A DNA stretch of 64,000 nt from Rhizophagus irregularis (Eukaryota; Glomeromycota; Glomeromycetes; Glomerales; Glomeraceae): assembly GCF_026210795.1 (NCBI RefSeq), contig NC_089429.1:620001-684000 (forward strand), given 5' to 3'. The position numbers and the translations under genes were made by a program. The notes below the pieces were generated by a model. It worked only from the letters and a program-made list of their open reading frames with translations, was not told the DNA's origin and did not search any database. Positions 34,640 to 46,942 of this stretch are shown here, one piece after another (within the stretch, counting starts at the first letter, position 1; every line of letters begins with the position of its first letter).

Positions 34640-35420
34640 TTTAAGGTCTTAATCGCTGCTGATAAGCTGTTTCTTTGTGAATTAGTTTATTATTTACAAA
34701 AATATTTAATTGAGAACAAATCCAGGTACATATCGAAAAAGTTTTCAATATAACAATTTATTAGAACTTCAACAATGTTAATGATTTAAATTACTGGATT
34801 TTATTTCATTACCCGAAAAATCATCAATTTCACTTATTAAAAGAGATAATTTACAAATGAAGGAAGTTGAAGTATGGTAACATGTTAAAATAAGACTTGC
34901 ACAAAATCAAACTCTCATTTCAGATCCGACGAATGATAATTTTAAAATGGTAGAAATACTTTATAAAATTCTTACTTTTAATTTATTATCTAAAGAATTT
35001 TTGCATAAAGTGATGTCTATAAAAAAAAAACTTTCAGATTTAGACTTATTGAATTCATATATGGATCCTGATATTTAACCAAATGGCAAACAACATTTCA
35101 ATTCCCAGAAACTTTAAACATTATTGAATCAAAGATCGTTAATTTTAAATATAATATCAAACTATTTAAAAATGGATTGATAAAGTGATATTTGAGAGAA
35201 TCATAAATTTAAATTATTATTAAGAGATAGTCAAAATGGATTTACTTCCAATAAATTTCATGAATTAAAACTAATACCGTTACATTTATTAAAAGTAAAG
35301 GGAACTGGAGAAATTCTAGGTAAACATAATCCCTCAATATAGAAATCTAATCTTATATAGCTTTATATTTTTCATTTAAGAGTGAAGATGAACTTGTCTG
35401 CTTAACCTTACGTCATGTAA
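34640..35420 (+). pseudogene. BTB/BACK-TLDc-type protein pseudogene
   Basis: Translation in shifting plus-strand frames gives pieces in the order expected for the large BTB-BACK-TLDc family of these fungi: VLIAADKLFLCELVYYLQKY and LIENKS (BACK entry), LPEKSSISLIKRDNLQMKEV (BACK helices), EVW then a stop, LAQNQTLISDPTN, LSKEFLHKV and LLNSYMDPD, then NGFTSNKFHELK and VKGTGEILGKHNPSI (start of the TLDc domain). In-frame stops and small indels interrupt it repeatedly. Its position between kinase blocks suggests an old insertion or gene death. The family assignment rests on my recognition of these motifs. Confidence 0.65.
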
Positions 35421-35814
35421 TTTATGGTTCTTCATTTACATTATTATATATCAGTTCCGAAATAGATATGATATAATATTTATAGACAAGACAAACTCAT
35501 TATGAGAAAAGGATAAGAGACGTGAGGTATTTCATATCATGAAATAGGTAAAATAAATATCAAATGTAAATTTGTTTTACGTTTTAAATGATCTTATCTT
35601 CTTGTTTTCACTATATAATTTTTTTTTATTTTTAAACAATAAAAATCCTTATCCAAAAAAGTTATTTTTCACAAGACATCTTACTACTCTAGTCTTAGTG
35701 TTTAATGAAAAGAACGAACTTTTAAATATTGCAAAAAAATTTTTCATTTATAATAAGTTAACTCAAATTGATTGAAATTAAATGACAAAATAGTTTTAAC
35801 ACTTAATATGACAG

Positions 35815-36260
35815 GCACGTCTGAAATGTGTGCCAGGTTGACGGCGCAGTGTGGCGCAGTAATTTCAAAAAGATTTAAGTTAAAGATTTTCTTTTTAATG
35901 TAAAGCTTTCAAATTTACACATTAGATGTATTTTCATCTGTTTTACAAAATTCACTTATAAATGGAAGGAGGTTTTGGAAGTAGATTTTGACTTTAGTAT
36001 ATAACAACCGATTTTATCGTCTTTGCCGATCATTTCCAAAATTGGATTTGTCGAAAGAACAGTTTTTGTTAAATAACTCGAAAATGGCCTTCTAAACCAC
36101 CCGTATATGCTTTAAGTAAATTTGCAGAGCGGACAAAAATACACCTAATGCAGAAATTTAAAGGTTTTATTTTAAATAAAAAAAAATTGCAATTTAATTT
36201 TTTTGGAAAAAATCGCTGCGCCACACTGCGCCATCAACCTGGCACACATTTCAGACATGC
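35815..36260. mobile_element. 446-bp MITE with ~45-bp TIRs and 9-bp target duplication
   Basis: Terminal repeats start GCACGTCTGAAATGTGTGCC on the left, and the right end reads GGCACACATTTCAGACATGC. They continue through GGCGCAGTGTGGCGCAG and its complement. Exact 9-bp duplications ATATGACAG flank the element at 35806-35814 and 36261-36269. There is no ORF. A 9-bp duplication fits cross-mobilisation by a Mutator-like transposase, but the TIR differs from that of the MULE at 46.9 kb. Confidence 0.9.
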
Positions 36261-36269
36261 ATATGACAG

Positions 36270-38250
36270 TTGTAATGACGTTAAATAATGGTTAAAAAAT
36301 TTACAAAGTTAATCTGGCAAAACTAATCTTAAAGCAGTAAGCTGTACATATCTGTACAAACTGATATCATAATCTCGGCATATCGTGACATAGTGAGTTT
36401 ATAAAATTAATGTTAACATATTTTAGATCATTTTCTTCTGAAAATCTATTTTAAAAAAGTCATCAAATAAAATAATGTTTAGTTAATGGTAACTGAACGT
36501 GCACAATTACAGTATAACAAGTTAATACATATCCTAAAATGACATGATCGATAACCATATTTATTTGAGTAAGTGATCCTTACGTCGAATCTACTTTCAA
36601 TTTTGGAAAGAAAAACATGGTAAAAGTCGTTCAATAGAACTTTCTAAGAATTGAAACCAAGAAAAAATTGTAACCACCATTTAAATAAACATAATGTTGG
36701 TTCACAAGTTTCTTTTTATTCAAACTTAAAAGGATGTACAAACTGAATATTAATTTTGGATCATAATATAGCCATCGTCTATCGAATGATTATTAAGAAC
36801 TGATTTTGAAACTTAATCGCTTTATTTTTTTTTTAAAAAAAGAGCACTAAATAAATAATTATTAATAATGAAACAAGTGGTTTTTTGAAGTATGATTAGA
36901 AAGAAGGGAAATTTTATTTATTTGTTAATACGATTATTAACAATTTATCTTTATTTTCTTTTATTAGATTTTAGCAATTGAAATAGGATTCATCACAATT
37001 TTTTATTTCATTTATTGTCTAACAATACTGATGAATTTTTTCTTTCGGAATTTCTCGTAAAGAACTAACCGTTTAAAGACACTATCTTGGTACGCTTAAG
37101 AAATTCACATCAATTTATTATTATTTTATATTGTCTGTTCATTATTATATTACAAACATAATATTTCCATGATTTTAGTAAATTCATAACTATACATATC
37201 TTATGCCACGTGATTAATCTTGAATTTTCTTAGTCGCTTAATGATTTGAAAGAAACTGAACCGCATTTTTAAGGAAAAAATTAAACTCTATTGGTATGAT
37301 TATTTTAATAAATAATTTAAATAATATATTAATTTTACTTTTTCTAATAAAATAAAATTATTGATTTGATTAAAATTTCCCTTTTGCACGAATTTATTAT
37401 TATACAAATGTTTAAACTTTGTAATTTTTCATTCATTGCAAGTAAATTAAGATGCTTTAAATCAATATATTTGTAATTAACAAAAAAAATTTTAAGCCTG
37501 TTAAAGAATTGGTTTTATTATTTCTTAAACTTTCCCAAACTATACATAAGAAGGTAGTGATACGAGTTTGCGTAAAATTATTCATAATAAATCATGTGTA
37601 TTTTTCCTTTTATAGGTAGCCAACTAGAATTTATTTCCTTTTTAAGTGCTTGCTGGTAATCTCAGTCTTGAAAGAATGCCTAGATTGGCTGCTATATATA
37701 TTTAGTTAGAGGTCCTCTTTTACTGTATTTACTGTATTTTATTATGAGAGAAAATCTCGACCAATTAAACTTCATATTAATCATCTTCATGTGAACATAT
37801 TTTATGAAAAATTGTCATATAATTGGCTTAGATAGTATTGTCATCGTCTATCTCTCTATCTCTACAAAAATTATTTATTTTGCTCTATAATCAGGCAGAT
37901 CATAATAATATGAGAGCATTTTTTTTTGATTATGCAATGTTAATTATATTCATTGGCTCAGTAAATACTAGTAATTGATTAGATTTTTAGCATATAAAAA
38001 AAAAGAATTTTTTAATAGATGGCCTAATAATTTATTTTTCATAATATCCCAAATGAATTTGATAATAAAAAATTACATGATTAATATTCCAATAAATTTT
38101 AAAAACCAATATTTATTGATATTTTATATTTATACATTTATCAATAGTATATATAAATAAAGAAGAATTATTTAAATTACAAACTAAGAATTTTCTTATT
38201 ACTCTAATCTTAGTGTTTAAATAATTCATGATAATAAATAATAAAATAAA
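36270..38250. other. AT-rich spacer with kinase-block flanks
   Basis: 36390-36620 resembles 16015-16300. About 37870-38240 is K3's 3' flank (TTATTTTGCTCTATAATCAG; TCTTAGTGTTTAAATAATTCA at 38208). No gene recognised. Confidence 0.45.
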
Positions 38251-38257
38251 ATTGTAT

Positions 38258-40541
38258 TTAATTTAGTTTGTTGAAATCGTCTAAAAAAAAAATAAATGTA
38301 CTAACAAATAAATTGTAATTATTATTTTAAATATATTATCAGTATTTTTGAATAATAAACAAACCATCGGAAATCTTCAACTCATCTTGTTCTTCTAAAT
38401 GAAATTTTGGATTATTATTATATACTTCATCTTCATCTAAAAATTAAAATAATATAAGATAAATTATTATTTACAAGCAATTTAATAATATCACTTACCA
38501 ATAATATCAACATTTGGTTCTTGTTGTATTGTTTCTTTATCATAATAATTTTGAATATTGATGTTTTTAAATAATCAATTTATTTATTCTTCGTTCTTTA
38601 TCTTCAAATAATGTTATATGAAAATTGAATTGAAATATTAATAAATAGTTTACTTACCATTCTCCATTTTCAATTTTTTAAATAATCTGGATGATTCTTT
38701 ATCATTATCTAAAAATTAACTTTACAAATTAGTACTTATTTGTTATAAAATCTTAATATAAAATAAATTACCTTCATTACGATTTTTTAAATTAATTGAT
38801 GTATACTGATTGCTTATTGTGCTAAAAATACTAGCTATAATAAAGATTAATCATTTAATATTTTATTATATAAAATCCAATGTCATTTTAATAAATACTT
38901 ACAATTATCAGAAATACTAAAATCATATAATTTACTACTGGTATAAAATGCTATTTTTTTAAAAAAAGGACTATTTCAATTTATTATTAATCAAAACATT
39001 ATGCTAAAGCATTATACTTTACATTACCTTCTTGTTCTTCTATTATAAATTAATTAAAAAATATTATATTAAAATAAAAGAATAAAGTCAATAATCATTA
39101 AATAGCCATACCTTTTGTTGCATTTTTTGGTTCAGGTAAATTTTCAAATTTATAAATTTTACTTGTAAATAATTTACTACTAAAAATATTGCTTGTTTTT
39201 TTTTCTATCTTTGCTATTAATTGAGGTAATTCATTTGGATTATTTCGATAATATGAATTAATTTCTCTGATTTTTTTCAAAAGTGCATGAGCATCTGGTC
39301 TTTTTAATGGATTAGCGTCCCAACATTGTTCCATTAAACTTTTATATTTTGAAGGAATTTCTGATATAATTTTTGGTCTTATACCATCAATGATATTAAG
39401 TGCAAGAATACAATCATGTTCATAATTCATAAATGGAGGTTGTCCAAATGAAATTTCCCACATAAGCATTGCAATACTGTAAATATCAGATTTAAAAGTA
39501 TATCCTTTTCCACTAATAACTTCAGGAGCTATGTAAGGAAGATTTCCATATATATTTGTTGATAATTTGTCTGCAGGACCACAAAATCCAAGATCACTAG
39601 TACGCCAACAATCATTAAAATTTGAATATAATATATTTCTAGAATGTAAATCTCTATGAATTGAATTTTCTCTATGAATATAATAAAGATGATCAATTAT
39701 TTCAAAAGTAATTCTAATTCTTTTATCCCATGTAAGTTGATTATGATATTGTTGTAAATATTCTCTTAAATTCATATCATACGGTTCTATTGCAAGCATA
39801 TAATTACCATTTGATGGATTTTGTGTTATACCGTAACATTTAATAATTGCAGTGAGCTTGTTGCCTATAGTAAGATGTGATTTAGCCTATAAAAATTAAT
39901 AAATTTTATTAATAATTTAAATTTTAAATGTACCTCTTAAGATGTTTTAAATTATAAACCTCTTCAAACCAGCTTTGGTTTGCATCTTCAACATTTCCTA
40001 ATTCTTTAAGTATTACACTATGAGCTCCAAATCTTAATAATTGTTGTTCTTTAGAATCCCATTCTTCATATCCACCATCAATCCATTTTGCTGTATAAAT
40101 ATTAGAGAATCCACCTTTTGTTAGATATTTAATATTTTCTAGATTATTATATGGGATCCATTCAATTGTGTTATCTGAGGAAAGTGTTTCTAATTGACAA
40201 TTCTTTATTAAATTATCAATATTATTATTTCCAGATGTCCAGTTTGAGAAGTTTGCTTTTAAATAATTTCGAACACAATATTCACAATACAATGTAGCTA
40301 AACATTTCTGGTTACAATTTTCACAAATTCTTCTTGTTCCTGAATTATAAAAAATTTTATCTCGGTCATAATGTTTATTATTTTCTCTTATTGCATCAGT
40401 TTTTTCTTCTTCTGTTAGAGATTCGTCAGTAAGAATTATTTGTTGCGTAAATTCATATCCTTCGTGGAAGTCACCATGATCGAATGATGCATGTGCTCTC
40501 ATAAGTGTTGCTTGAACTAAATCTATTCGAATATTAGACAT
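38258..40541 (-). CDS. Kinase K3, Cys-rich N-terminus; one splice acceptor mutated
   Basis: Exons 40541-39960, 39886-39112, 39039-39028 (12 nt), 38950-38903, 38834-38772, 38708-38658, exon 7, 38436-38365, 38280-38258. In K1, K2 and K4, exon 7 is preceded by AG. Here the equivalent dinucleotide is CA (38560-38559), so the ancestral start at 38558 should not be used. The next AG (after GATAAAG) would start the exon at 38534, still in frame, removing 8 codons and giving 553 aa. The kinase domain keeps KGGFSNIYTAKW, VILKELGNVEDAN and SDLGFCGPAD, but the catalytic loop reads HRDLHSRN (Gly to Arg next to the catalytic Asn), which may lower activity. The Cys cluster CENCNQKCL ... YCEYC is intact. 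The conserved upstream block lies at 40581-40660, and a TIR element sits beyond it. Confidence 0.82.
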
Positions 40542-40580
40542 ATTGTAAAATATTTAATTTGCTAGTAAATACGAAAATAA

Positions 40581-40660
40581 GCTTCCGTAGACGGTTAAAC
40601 CAATAAATGGTGCAACCATCAGATATTTAATATTGTCTATTGATCTACCAATCATGTACT
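40581..40660 (-). promoter_or_regulatory. Conserved kinase upstream block (K3)
   Basis: Carries GACGGTTAAACCAATAAATG, GGTGCAACCAT and GTCTATTGATCTACC. Same order and spacing as the other three kinases. Confidence 0.5.
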
Positions 40661-40711
40661 ACATGGTAAAAATGAATAAAAAGTGATCATCTGATTCATC
40701 GTCACACAAAT

Positions 40712-41922
40712 GATGACTGTATTACCACCGATTTATGTTGTTCGAAAGGTAGTAACAGGAATGTATAAGGGTTAATTTACAGGATTCGGCCAACAATAGG
40801 TGACAATCGGCAATAAATCATAAAAAAATTGAAAGGGTTCGTCAATAATTGGCAATAAAACTATAAACAGTGTATTTTTATTGAATGTATAACAATTGGA
40901 AATAAATTGGTGATCAAAACAATAACAAATGTATAAAATTGGAGTGATCAGCGGGTTCTTTATTAATAAATACAAAAGAATTTTACAATATTTCTGCCTC
41001 TGCCGGCGCTCTGTTATATTCCCAAGATTCTATCTAAGTGTTAATAACCGAAAAATCACTGCCCCGAAACCTCAGCGGAATCTCTTCCCTTAAATATTGT
41101 TCAAAATTTGGGACGATTAGTGCTTTGGCCAACTCGCCCGTTATTCAAATCGTCCAAAGTACGACTCGTTTTCCGGTCAAATCGTCCATTGTACGAATCG
41201 CCCATCACAGCCATAATTGATTCCCACCAAGCCATACGCCACATTTCCTATAAACTATATATATATAAATTGTATAAATAAACTATATAAATAAAATAAA
41301 CTATACTATATAAATAAAATATATCAAATAAACATAAAATAAACTATATATATAAATATATAAATAAATAAATAAATAAACTATAAAAATAAACTATATA
41401 ATAATTCTCGTGACAACTGCGTGATTGTTACAACGTTATACAAATTCATAGATTTGATATATCTATTTTTTAAATGTATATTTTATTATTTATATAGTTT
41501 ATTTATTTATTTTTTAGTTATTTTTGGTTTAAGGCAGTTTGGCCGATCGACAACTTGGACGGAAGACAATTCGTGTATCGGACAAATTGGCCAAAGGATA
41601 AGTTGAACTTGACAAATTGTGGGAGGTATACAGTATAAGGGACGAGTGGGGAATTACTGAAAAGGAAGGATTTTGGTCTATTTTTCTCAAAGTCTAGCAT
41701 TAGTATTTGTAAAAGAAGGATCTACTGAATATTACAGAGCGCCGAATGAGGCAGTAATACTTGCCGATAGTTAATAAAAATTCTACCGACTGTTTCCTGA
41801 TTCTAAATACTTCATTTATCTTCCTATCGTGTACTTTTTATTGCCGATTCCTTATAACTTTTCTATTTATTTCCCGTTACTACCCTTCGGATCCGCATAA
41901 ATCCGGTGGTAACATAATCATC
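40712..41922. mobile_element. 1.2-kb non-autonomous element with long imperfect TIRs
   Basis: The left arm (from GATGACTGTATTACCACCG at 40712) matches the reverse complement of the right end (GATGATTATGTTACCACCGG, ending at 41922). Both arms continue through GGTAGTAACAGG/GGTAGTAACGGG and TCGGCAATAAA to CTGCC followed by CGGCGCTCTGT at about 40995-41015 and 41738-41757. The middle holds 16-17-bp repeats of the TCGTCCAAAGTACGAC/TCGTCCATTGTACGAA type. No transposase. Neighbouring K1 shows continuous flank at the equivalent place (after CACACAAAT), so this is an insertion upstream of K3. The target duplication is unclear. Confidence 0.7.
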
Positions 41923-42184
41923 CTTATTTTTTTTTGTACATAACATGTCAAAATGTCAAAAGCGTTAATAATGTAAAAGATTACACAAAAAAAGTTCATG
42001 TAAACTAGAATTATTTTCTGAAAAATTAATGAAACATTTCTATAAAATGATATTTTTGAAAAAAAGAGAAGTTTTTATTAAGTCATCATAATTTGGAACA
42101 TTAAACTCGTATAAAATATAAATGGGAGCTTTTTCAAAATCCCAACGATCAGAATCCGTTACAATGTCACAACACAAACCGACA

Positions 42185-42828
42185 CTCACAATCCTGACAA
42201 ATCATAATCCCAAAAATCCAAAATCCTGAAACTACATTATTTCTGACATTTATTATCCGACACTTCATAATACTCATAATCCAACACTTACTACTATCTT
42301 AACACATTATTTTTTTTTAAATTTTATATCATCACTTCCTTTTATTCAAAATGTATATATTTTTTAATATTTAAAATACTTAATAATGTTTAATAATATA
42401 TCGCAAAAATCGCAAAAATAAATGTTTTTATTTTACTTTTTAAATAATAATATATTGCAATAATTTATAACAATTAAATATTTTTTCATTATTATTTAAT
42501 ATGTAAAATTTTTTAAAATATTTCGCAAAAATTAATGTTTTTTTTAATACTTTTAAAATATGTAATGATTTTTTAAAACACTTCGAAAATATTAACGTTT
42601 TATTGTGAAAATTATTAATATTTCATATTAATGTTTATAATGTTTTGTAATAATCTGCGTTTGACATTAAAAGTAAAAACAAATCCACTTTTGTAGTACT
42701 AAAATATTATGTTACTACAATGTAATTGTCAAGAGGATAAGTGTCGAGATAATAAGTTTCGGAATAAGATAAATAATATGGTTTCAGAATTTTGAATTTT
42801 TAGGATTTTGATTTGTCAGGATTGTGAG
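42185..42828. mobile_element. 644-bp inverted-repeat element
   Basis: Ends CTCACAATCCTGAC and GTCAGGATTGTGAG are perfect inverses. The arms continue over ~100 bp (AAATCCAAAATCCTGAAAC against GTTTCAGAATTTTGAATTTT). AT-rich interior without ORF. Similar AATCCTGAC / AAAATCC words recur at 62219-62560 and 63575-63710, so a dispersed family is present. Confidence 0.75.
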
Positions 42829-43366
42829 CAAAAGATATTGAATACTAGGTGTACTACAATGATTATTATATCGATTGATTTAAGTTTTTTTTCTAATTAG
42901 CCATATTAAACATATGAATGGTCACCAGAAGAGACATAAGCAATCGTTCCTCATACGGAATTAAATTAGTATTGGGTAAATTATATAATCATTATTGGTA
43001 ATAGTACCAAAACTAGTTTTACCATAAATTAAATCACAAAATATATCTCGTTATCTCAGCCAGAATTAATTGCTAATTTGTTAAACTTGTCCTGCCAGAT
43101 ACTTGGCTCCCTAATGCAGGAGCTTCGTTTTCGTAAATATCAGTAAGACGCTTGATCTTCACAAAACGTTTAATAATGTTAAAAAGTAGCATGTAGTTAT
43201 TGCATAATCATTTATAAATTTTATTTATTTAATTCATTAAACTTTAATTAACTATTAACGTTGGCTTTTTTTTTAAAAATCCAATGTCTGTTTTTTAATT
43301 AAAGGAAATTTATTAATTAAAAACAAAAGGTCATCATGTTACACAAATAATTATTTGATTTCTCAC
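42829..43366. other. Spacer between inverted-repeat element and AKR D
   Basis: No gene recognised. Confidence 0.35.
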
Positions 43367-44833
43367 CTTCATAAAAATTTCATCATATCTATCACCAATA
43401 ACTTCAATAGAATTGATAATATTTCTAATTTCAGATAATTCTTCAGAACTAAGATGAATTTTTTCTGCTTCAACGTTTTCTTCTAAATATTTAATTTTTC
43501 TTGTACCAGGAATAGCAACAATATTATCTCCCTATAAAAAATTTATATTAATATTATTATTATTAAATTTATAAAAAATTTTTTTTTGGTCATTAATATA
43601 AATTAATTTTTTTTTATAATATACCTGAGCTAGAACCCACGCTAAACAAAGCTGACCCGAAGTTACACCTTTCTTATCCGCAAATTCATTAAATTTACGT
43701 ACAATTTCTAAATTTTTATTGAAATTTTCACCTTGAAAACGTGGGATTAATCTTCTATAATCGCTCTTATCAAAATCATCAATAGATTTAAGTTTTCCCT
43801 GAAGAAAAAAGAAAAAAAAAATATTTGTGAATTGTTACCGTTAAGTTTCCATAAAATATTAAGACATTTTAAAAATAATAAATACCGTTAGAAAACCACG
43901 TCCGAGTGGACTATAAGCTACTATAGTGACGCCTAATTCACGACAAGCTTCTATAACTCCATTTGTTTCAATAACAAGAGTCCAAGGACTATATTCCATC
44001 TTAAAAATACATGATTCTTAATTAATTCTAATAATTTAAAATATATATACATGAGTTAATTTTTTTTTTAAAAAAAAATATATTTACTTGAACTGCGGCA
44101 ATAGGATGAACTTTACAAGCGCGTCGGAGAGTTTCTGCGGAACATTCAGAAAGACCAATATATTTAATTTTCCCTTCTTTAACAAGTTCTGCTAAAGCAC
44201 CAACAGTATCTTCAATGGGTCTATAAAATGTAAAAATAATAGTTTCATTATATTAATTCAATATTAATGAATAATATTTTCACTTACGTATCAGGATCCA
44301 TACGATGTAGATAATAAAGATCGATATAATCCACTCCTAATCTTTTTAAAGAATTTTCACAAGCTTGACGAACGTATTCGGGTTTACCAGATACGCCTTT
44401 AAATTCACCATTTGGACCTCGAACGATGCCAAACTTTGTACAAAGAAACACTTCATTACGACGATCTTTAAGAACTTTCGAAAGGAGAATCTCATTGGCT
44501 CCCATTCCGTACATATCCTTTATATTTTAAAATTAAAAGGTTATAAGCATCGTCTTATTATGATTGAAATTTAATTATTAAAATATAAATACGAACGGAA
44601 GTATCCCAAAAGTTGGACCCTAATTCAATTGATCGATTTAACACCTTAATATTTTCTTTTTCGTCAGATGGACCAAAAGTACTCATTCCCTTTTAAACAA
44701 AAGGAAATTAAATTGGTATGTATTAATTAAATCATGTGATTAATAAGTGTAACGACGATATTTTACATACCATACATCCTAAACCGATTGCTGAAATTTT
44801 TACACCGGTTTTACCAAGTTCACGAAGCAACAT
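43367..44833 (-). CDS. Aldo/keto reductase copy D (complete)
   Basis: Exons 44833-44771, 44689-44597, 44517-44288, 44220-44088, 43999-43886, 43798-43625, 43531-43367; all in phase, 324 codons. A GTGAGA donor follows the last codons (FMK), so a very short final exon or termination within the next ~18 bases is expected. The catalytic tetrad is visible: Asp in WDTS and Tyr in DMYGMGANE on either side of intron 2, Lys in FLCTKFGI, His in [12 protein letters not shown]. Other family marks: [89 protein letters not shown]. The role is presumably NADPH-dependent reduction of small carbonyls in the cytosol; the substrate is unknown. Same orientation as copies A-C and K1-K3. Confidence 0.9.
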
Positions 44834-46940
44834 TTTTTTTAAAAAAAAAAGAAAATTTTTTAAATCTGAAATTTAAGGAAAATCTGAAAATTTGAGAGTT
44901 ATTTATTTATTTTTTTTATGTAGGAAAATTACAAAATTCCCGAGTTCGTAATAATATGACATACAAGCTTACAAATGTCGTGAATATTTTAGGTTGGAAA
45001 CCGGTTTACCATTATTTGTAGGTCCTACATTTAACCGGTTAGGACAGAATTCTTAAATACTTAACCTTGACCAAAATAAAATAATCATTCTAACCATAAA
45101 TAGAAACAAGAGATCAGCACTCGGCTCTTTCAGACCGGAATTTACCGTGGCATCATCCAAAGAAGGAAAGATCTTTTTTTTATACTTTACGTAATTAACT
45201 TTTTATGGTTAAAGCCACCTTTAGTAATTAATAATGCACGTATATTACGTAGAGGACGATTTTAATCAATCAATCAATCATCACAATTATTCCGGATTTA
45301 ATTTAATATATTGGATAAAACCAAGATAATAAAAAAGTTATAAAAATTCAATGTCAAAAGAAAATATTAATTCATTAGAAGTAAATTTTTATTAACGACC
45401 TTTAAAGTTTGTACAATTTTTTATTACATTTTCCGTAAATCGATTACCAAATTAATAAATGATGAATTTTTTTAACGGTCGATGGAAATCATCAACGCGT
45501 ACTTGTAAATTAAGCATTTTAAATTGTTTTAATTTACAGATTAAATCAAAAGCAATTTTATTATTTATTTATTTTGAATTATTTAAACACTGATATTACA
45601 GTGTAAAAGGTTTCTTAGATTGTAATTTGAATAATTCTTTATATTCTTATCTGTTATCGAAATCGGATATAAATAATAAATAAATATTTGCTTTTTGTGA
45701 TACAGGTAAATTTTTAAATTTATTTAGTATAAAAATTAGTTCATATTATAAATTTAAAAATCCAATGATAAATGTTTACTTATCTTGAAACTTCATATTA
45801 TATTTGATTGTTCTTCAAATTTAATAAACAGAAGTTTAAAATTTTTTGATCAGTATGTTTTGATCTCGATAAAATATGTATATGAAAATGTGAAATGTTA
45901 ATTGATGAATCTAAATTTACAGAATTTACAGATTAATTTTTTCATTATTAACAAGTGTAATACTTTGTTAATAACCATTCAAAATCTGTATTAATTATAT
46001 TTGGTACTACCATAATTAAAATTTGATTGTAAATTCCATTCTATAAAATTATGATAAAAAAACAAATAAATTATTAGGATCATTTAGAAAAACTTTAGCT
46101 GATGATTAATTATTCTTATTTTTTATGCTATAGAAAATCTAGACGGTTTTTTACAGGTTACCGAATTGTTGTTGTTTTAATGATTATTAGTATTTGTTAA
46201 ATTAACGTTAAGTGATCAAAAAAAAATTAATATAATACCATAATAGCCTATTGTTACCTCTACGGGGAGCAGTGTTTTATTATAGAAAATCGATTTTACC
46301 TAAACATAAAACTTTTCCAGGAAAATACTCACCCGGCTTGCAGATGTACCCAGTATGGATAATTTTACATAAAAATAATAGTATTTATACTAAAATTATC
46401 CAAAATTCTTTCTTGTAGTAAAAACTATTTTCATTAACAATCCTAAAATATTTTTCTTAACCGATTACAAAAATAAATTGATCCAAAATATCTTGATATG
46501 ATGGACTAATTTACAATGAATGAGTAATTACAAAGTTTAATCATTTGTGTGTTTTTTTAAAAAAAAGAAAAGAGAACATTTGAATCAATTCATTATAACG
46601 CATCAATAATATTTAATATCTTTTATTATTATTTAAATTTATTGATAATATAGACATTTACCATAACAAACATGAGTTCCATTAAAGGATTTTGGAATTT
46701 TATTTACTATAATTTATATGGATTTGTTATTCTAAATTCTTTGATTATCTGATAATAACTTCTTTTTTCCAAAACATCATTTTTAAAATGTTTCTTTAAT
46801 TTTTCAAAATAATTCTTGTCTATATAAACTTTCTTTGTGTAATCTTTAACGTCGTTACAATCGTTACATGTACAATAAAATAAATAAATAAATAAAGGTC
46901 TGGGTTGTCGATCATGATCATATGATCATTCTTTTTTTTT
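44834..46940. other. AT-rich spacer with a kinase 3'-end relic
   Basis: No gene seen. About 45535-45690 (ATTAAATCAAAAGCAATTTT, then TTTTGAATTATTTAAACACT) matches the 3' end and flank of K4 (52625-52760) in the plus orientation, marking the tail of a deleted kinase block. Confidence 0.5.
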
Positions 46941-46942
46941 CG

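Noticed and set aside
35572-35775. 67-codon ORF
   Set aside because: A/T-rich spacer next to a pseudogene; also carries kinase 3'-flank words.
41038-41606. Small ORFs inside the 1.2-kb TIR element
   Set aside because: Created by the TCGTCC-type minisatellite; no transposase motif.
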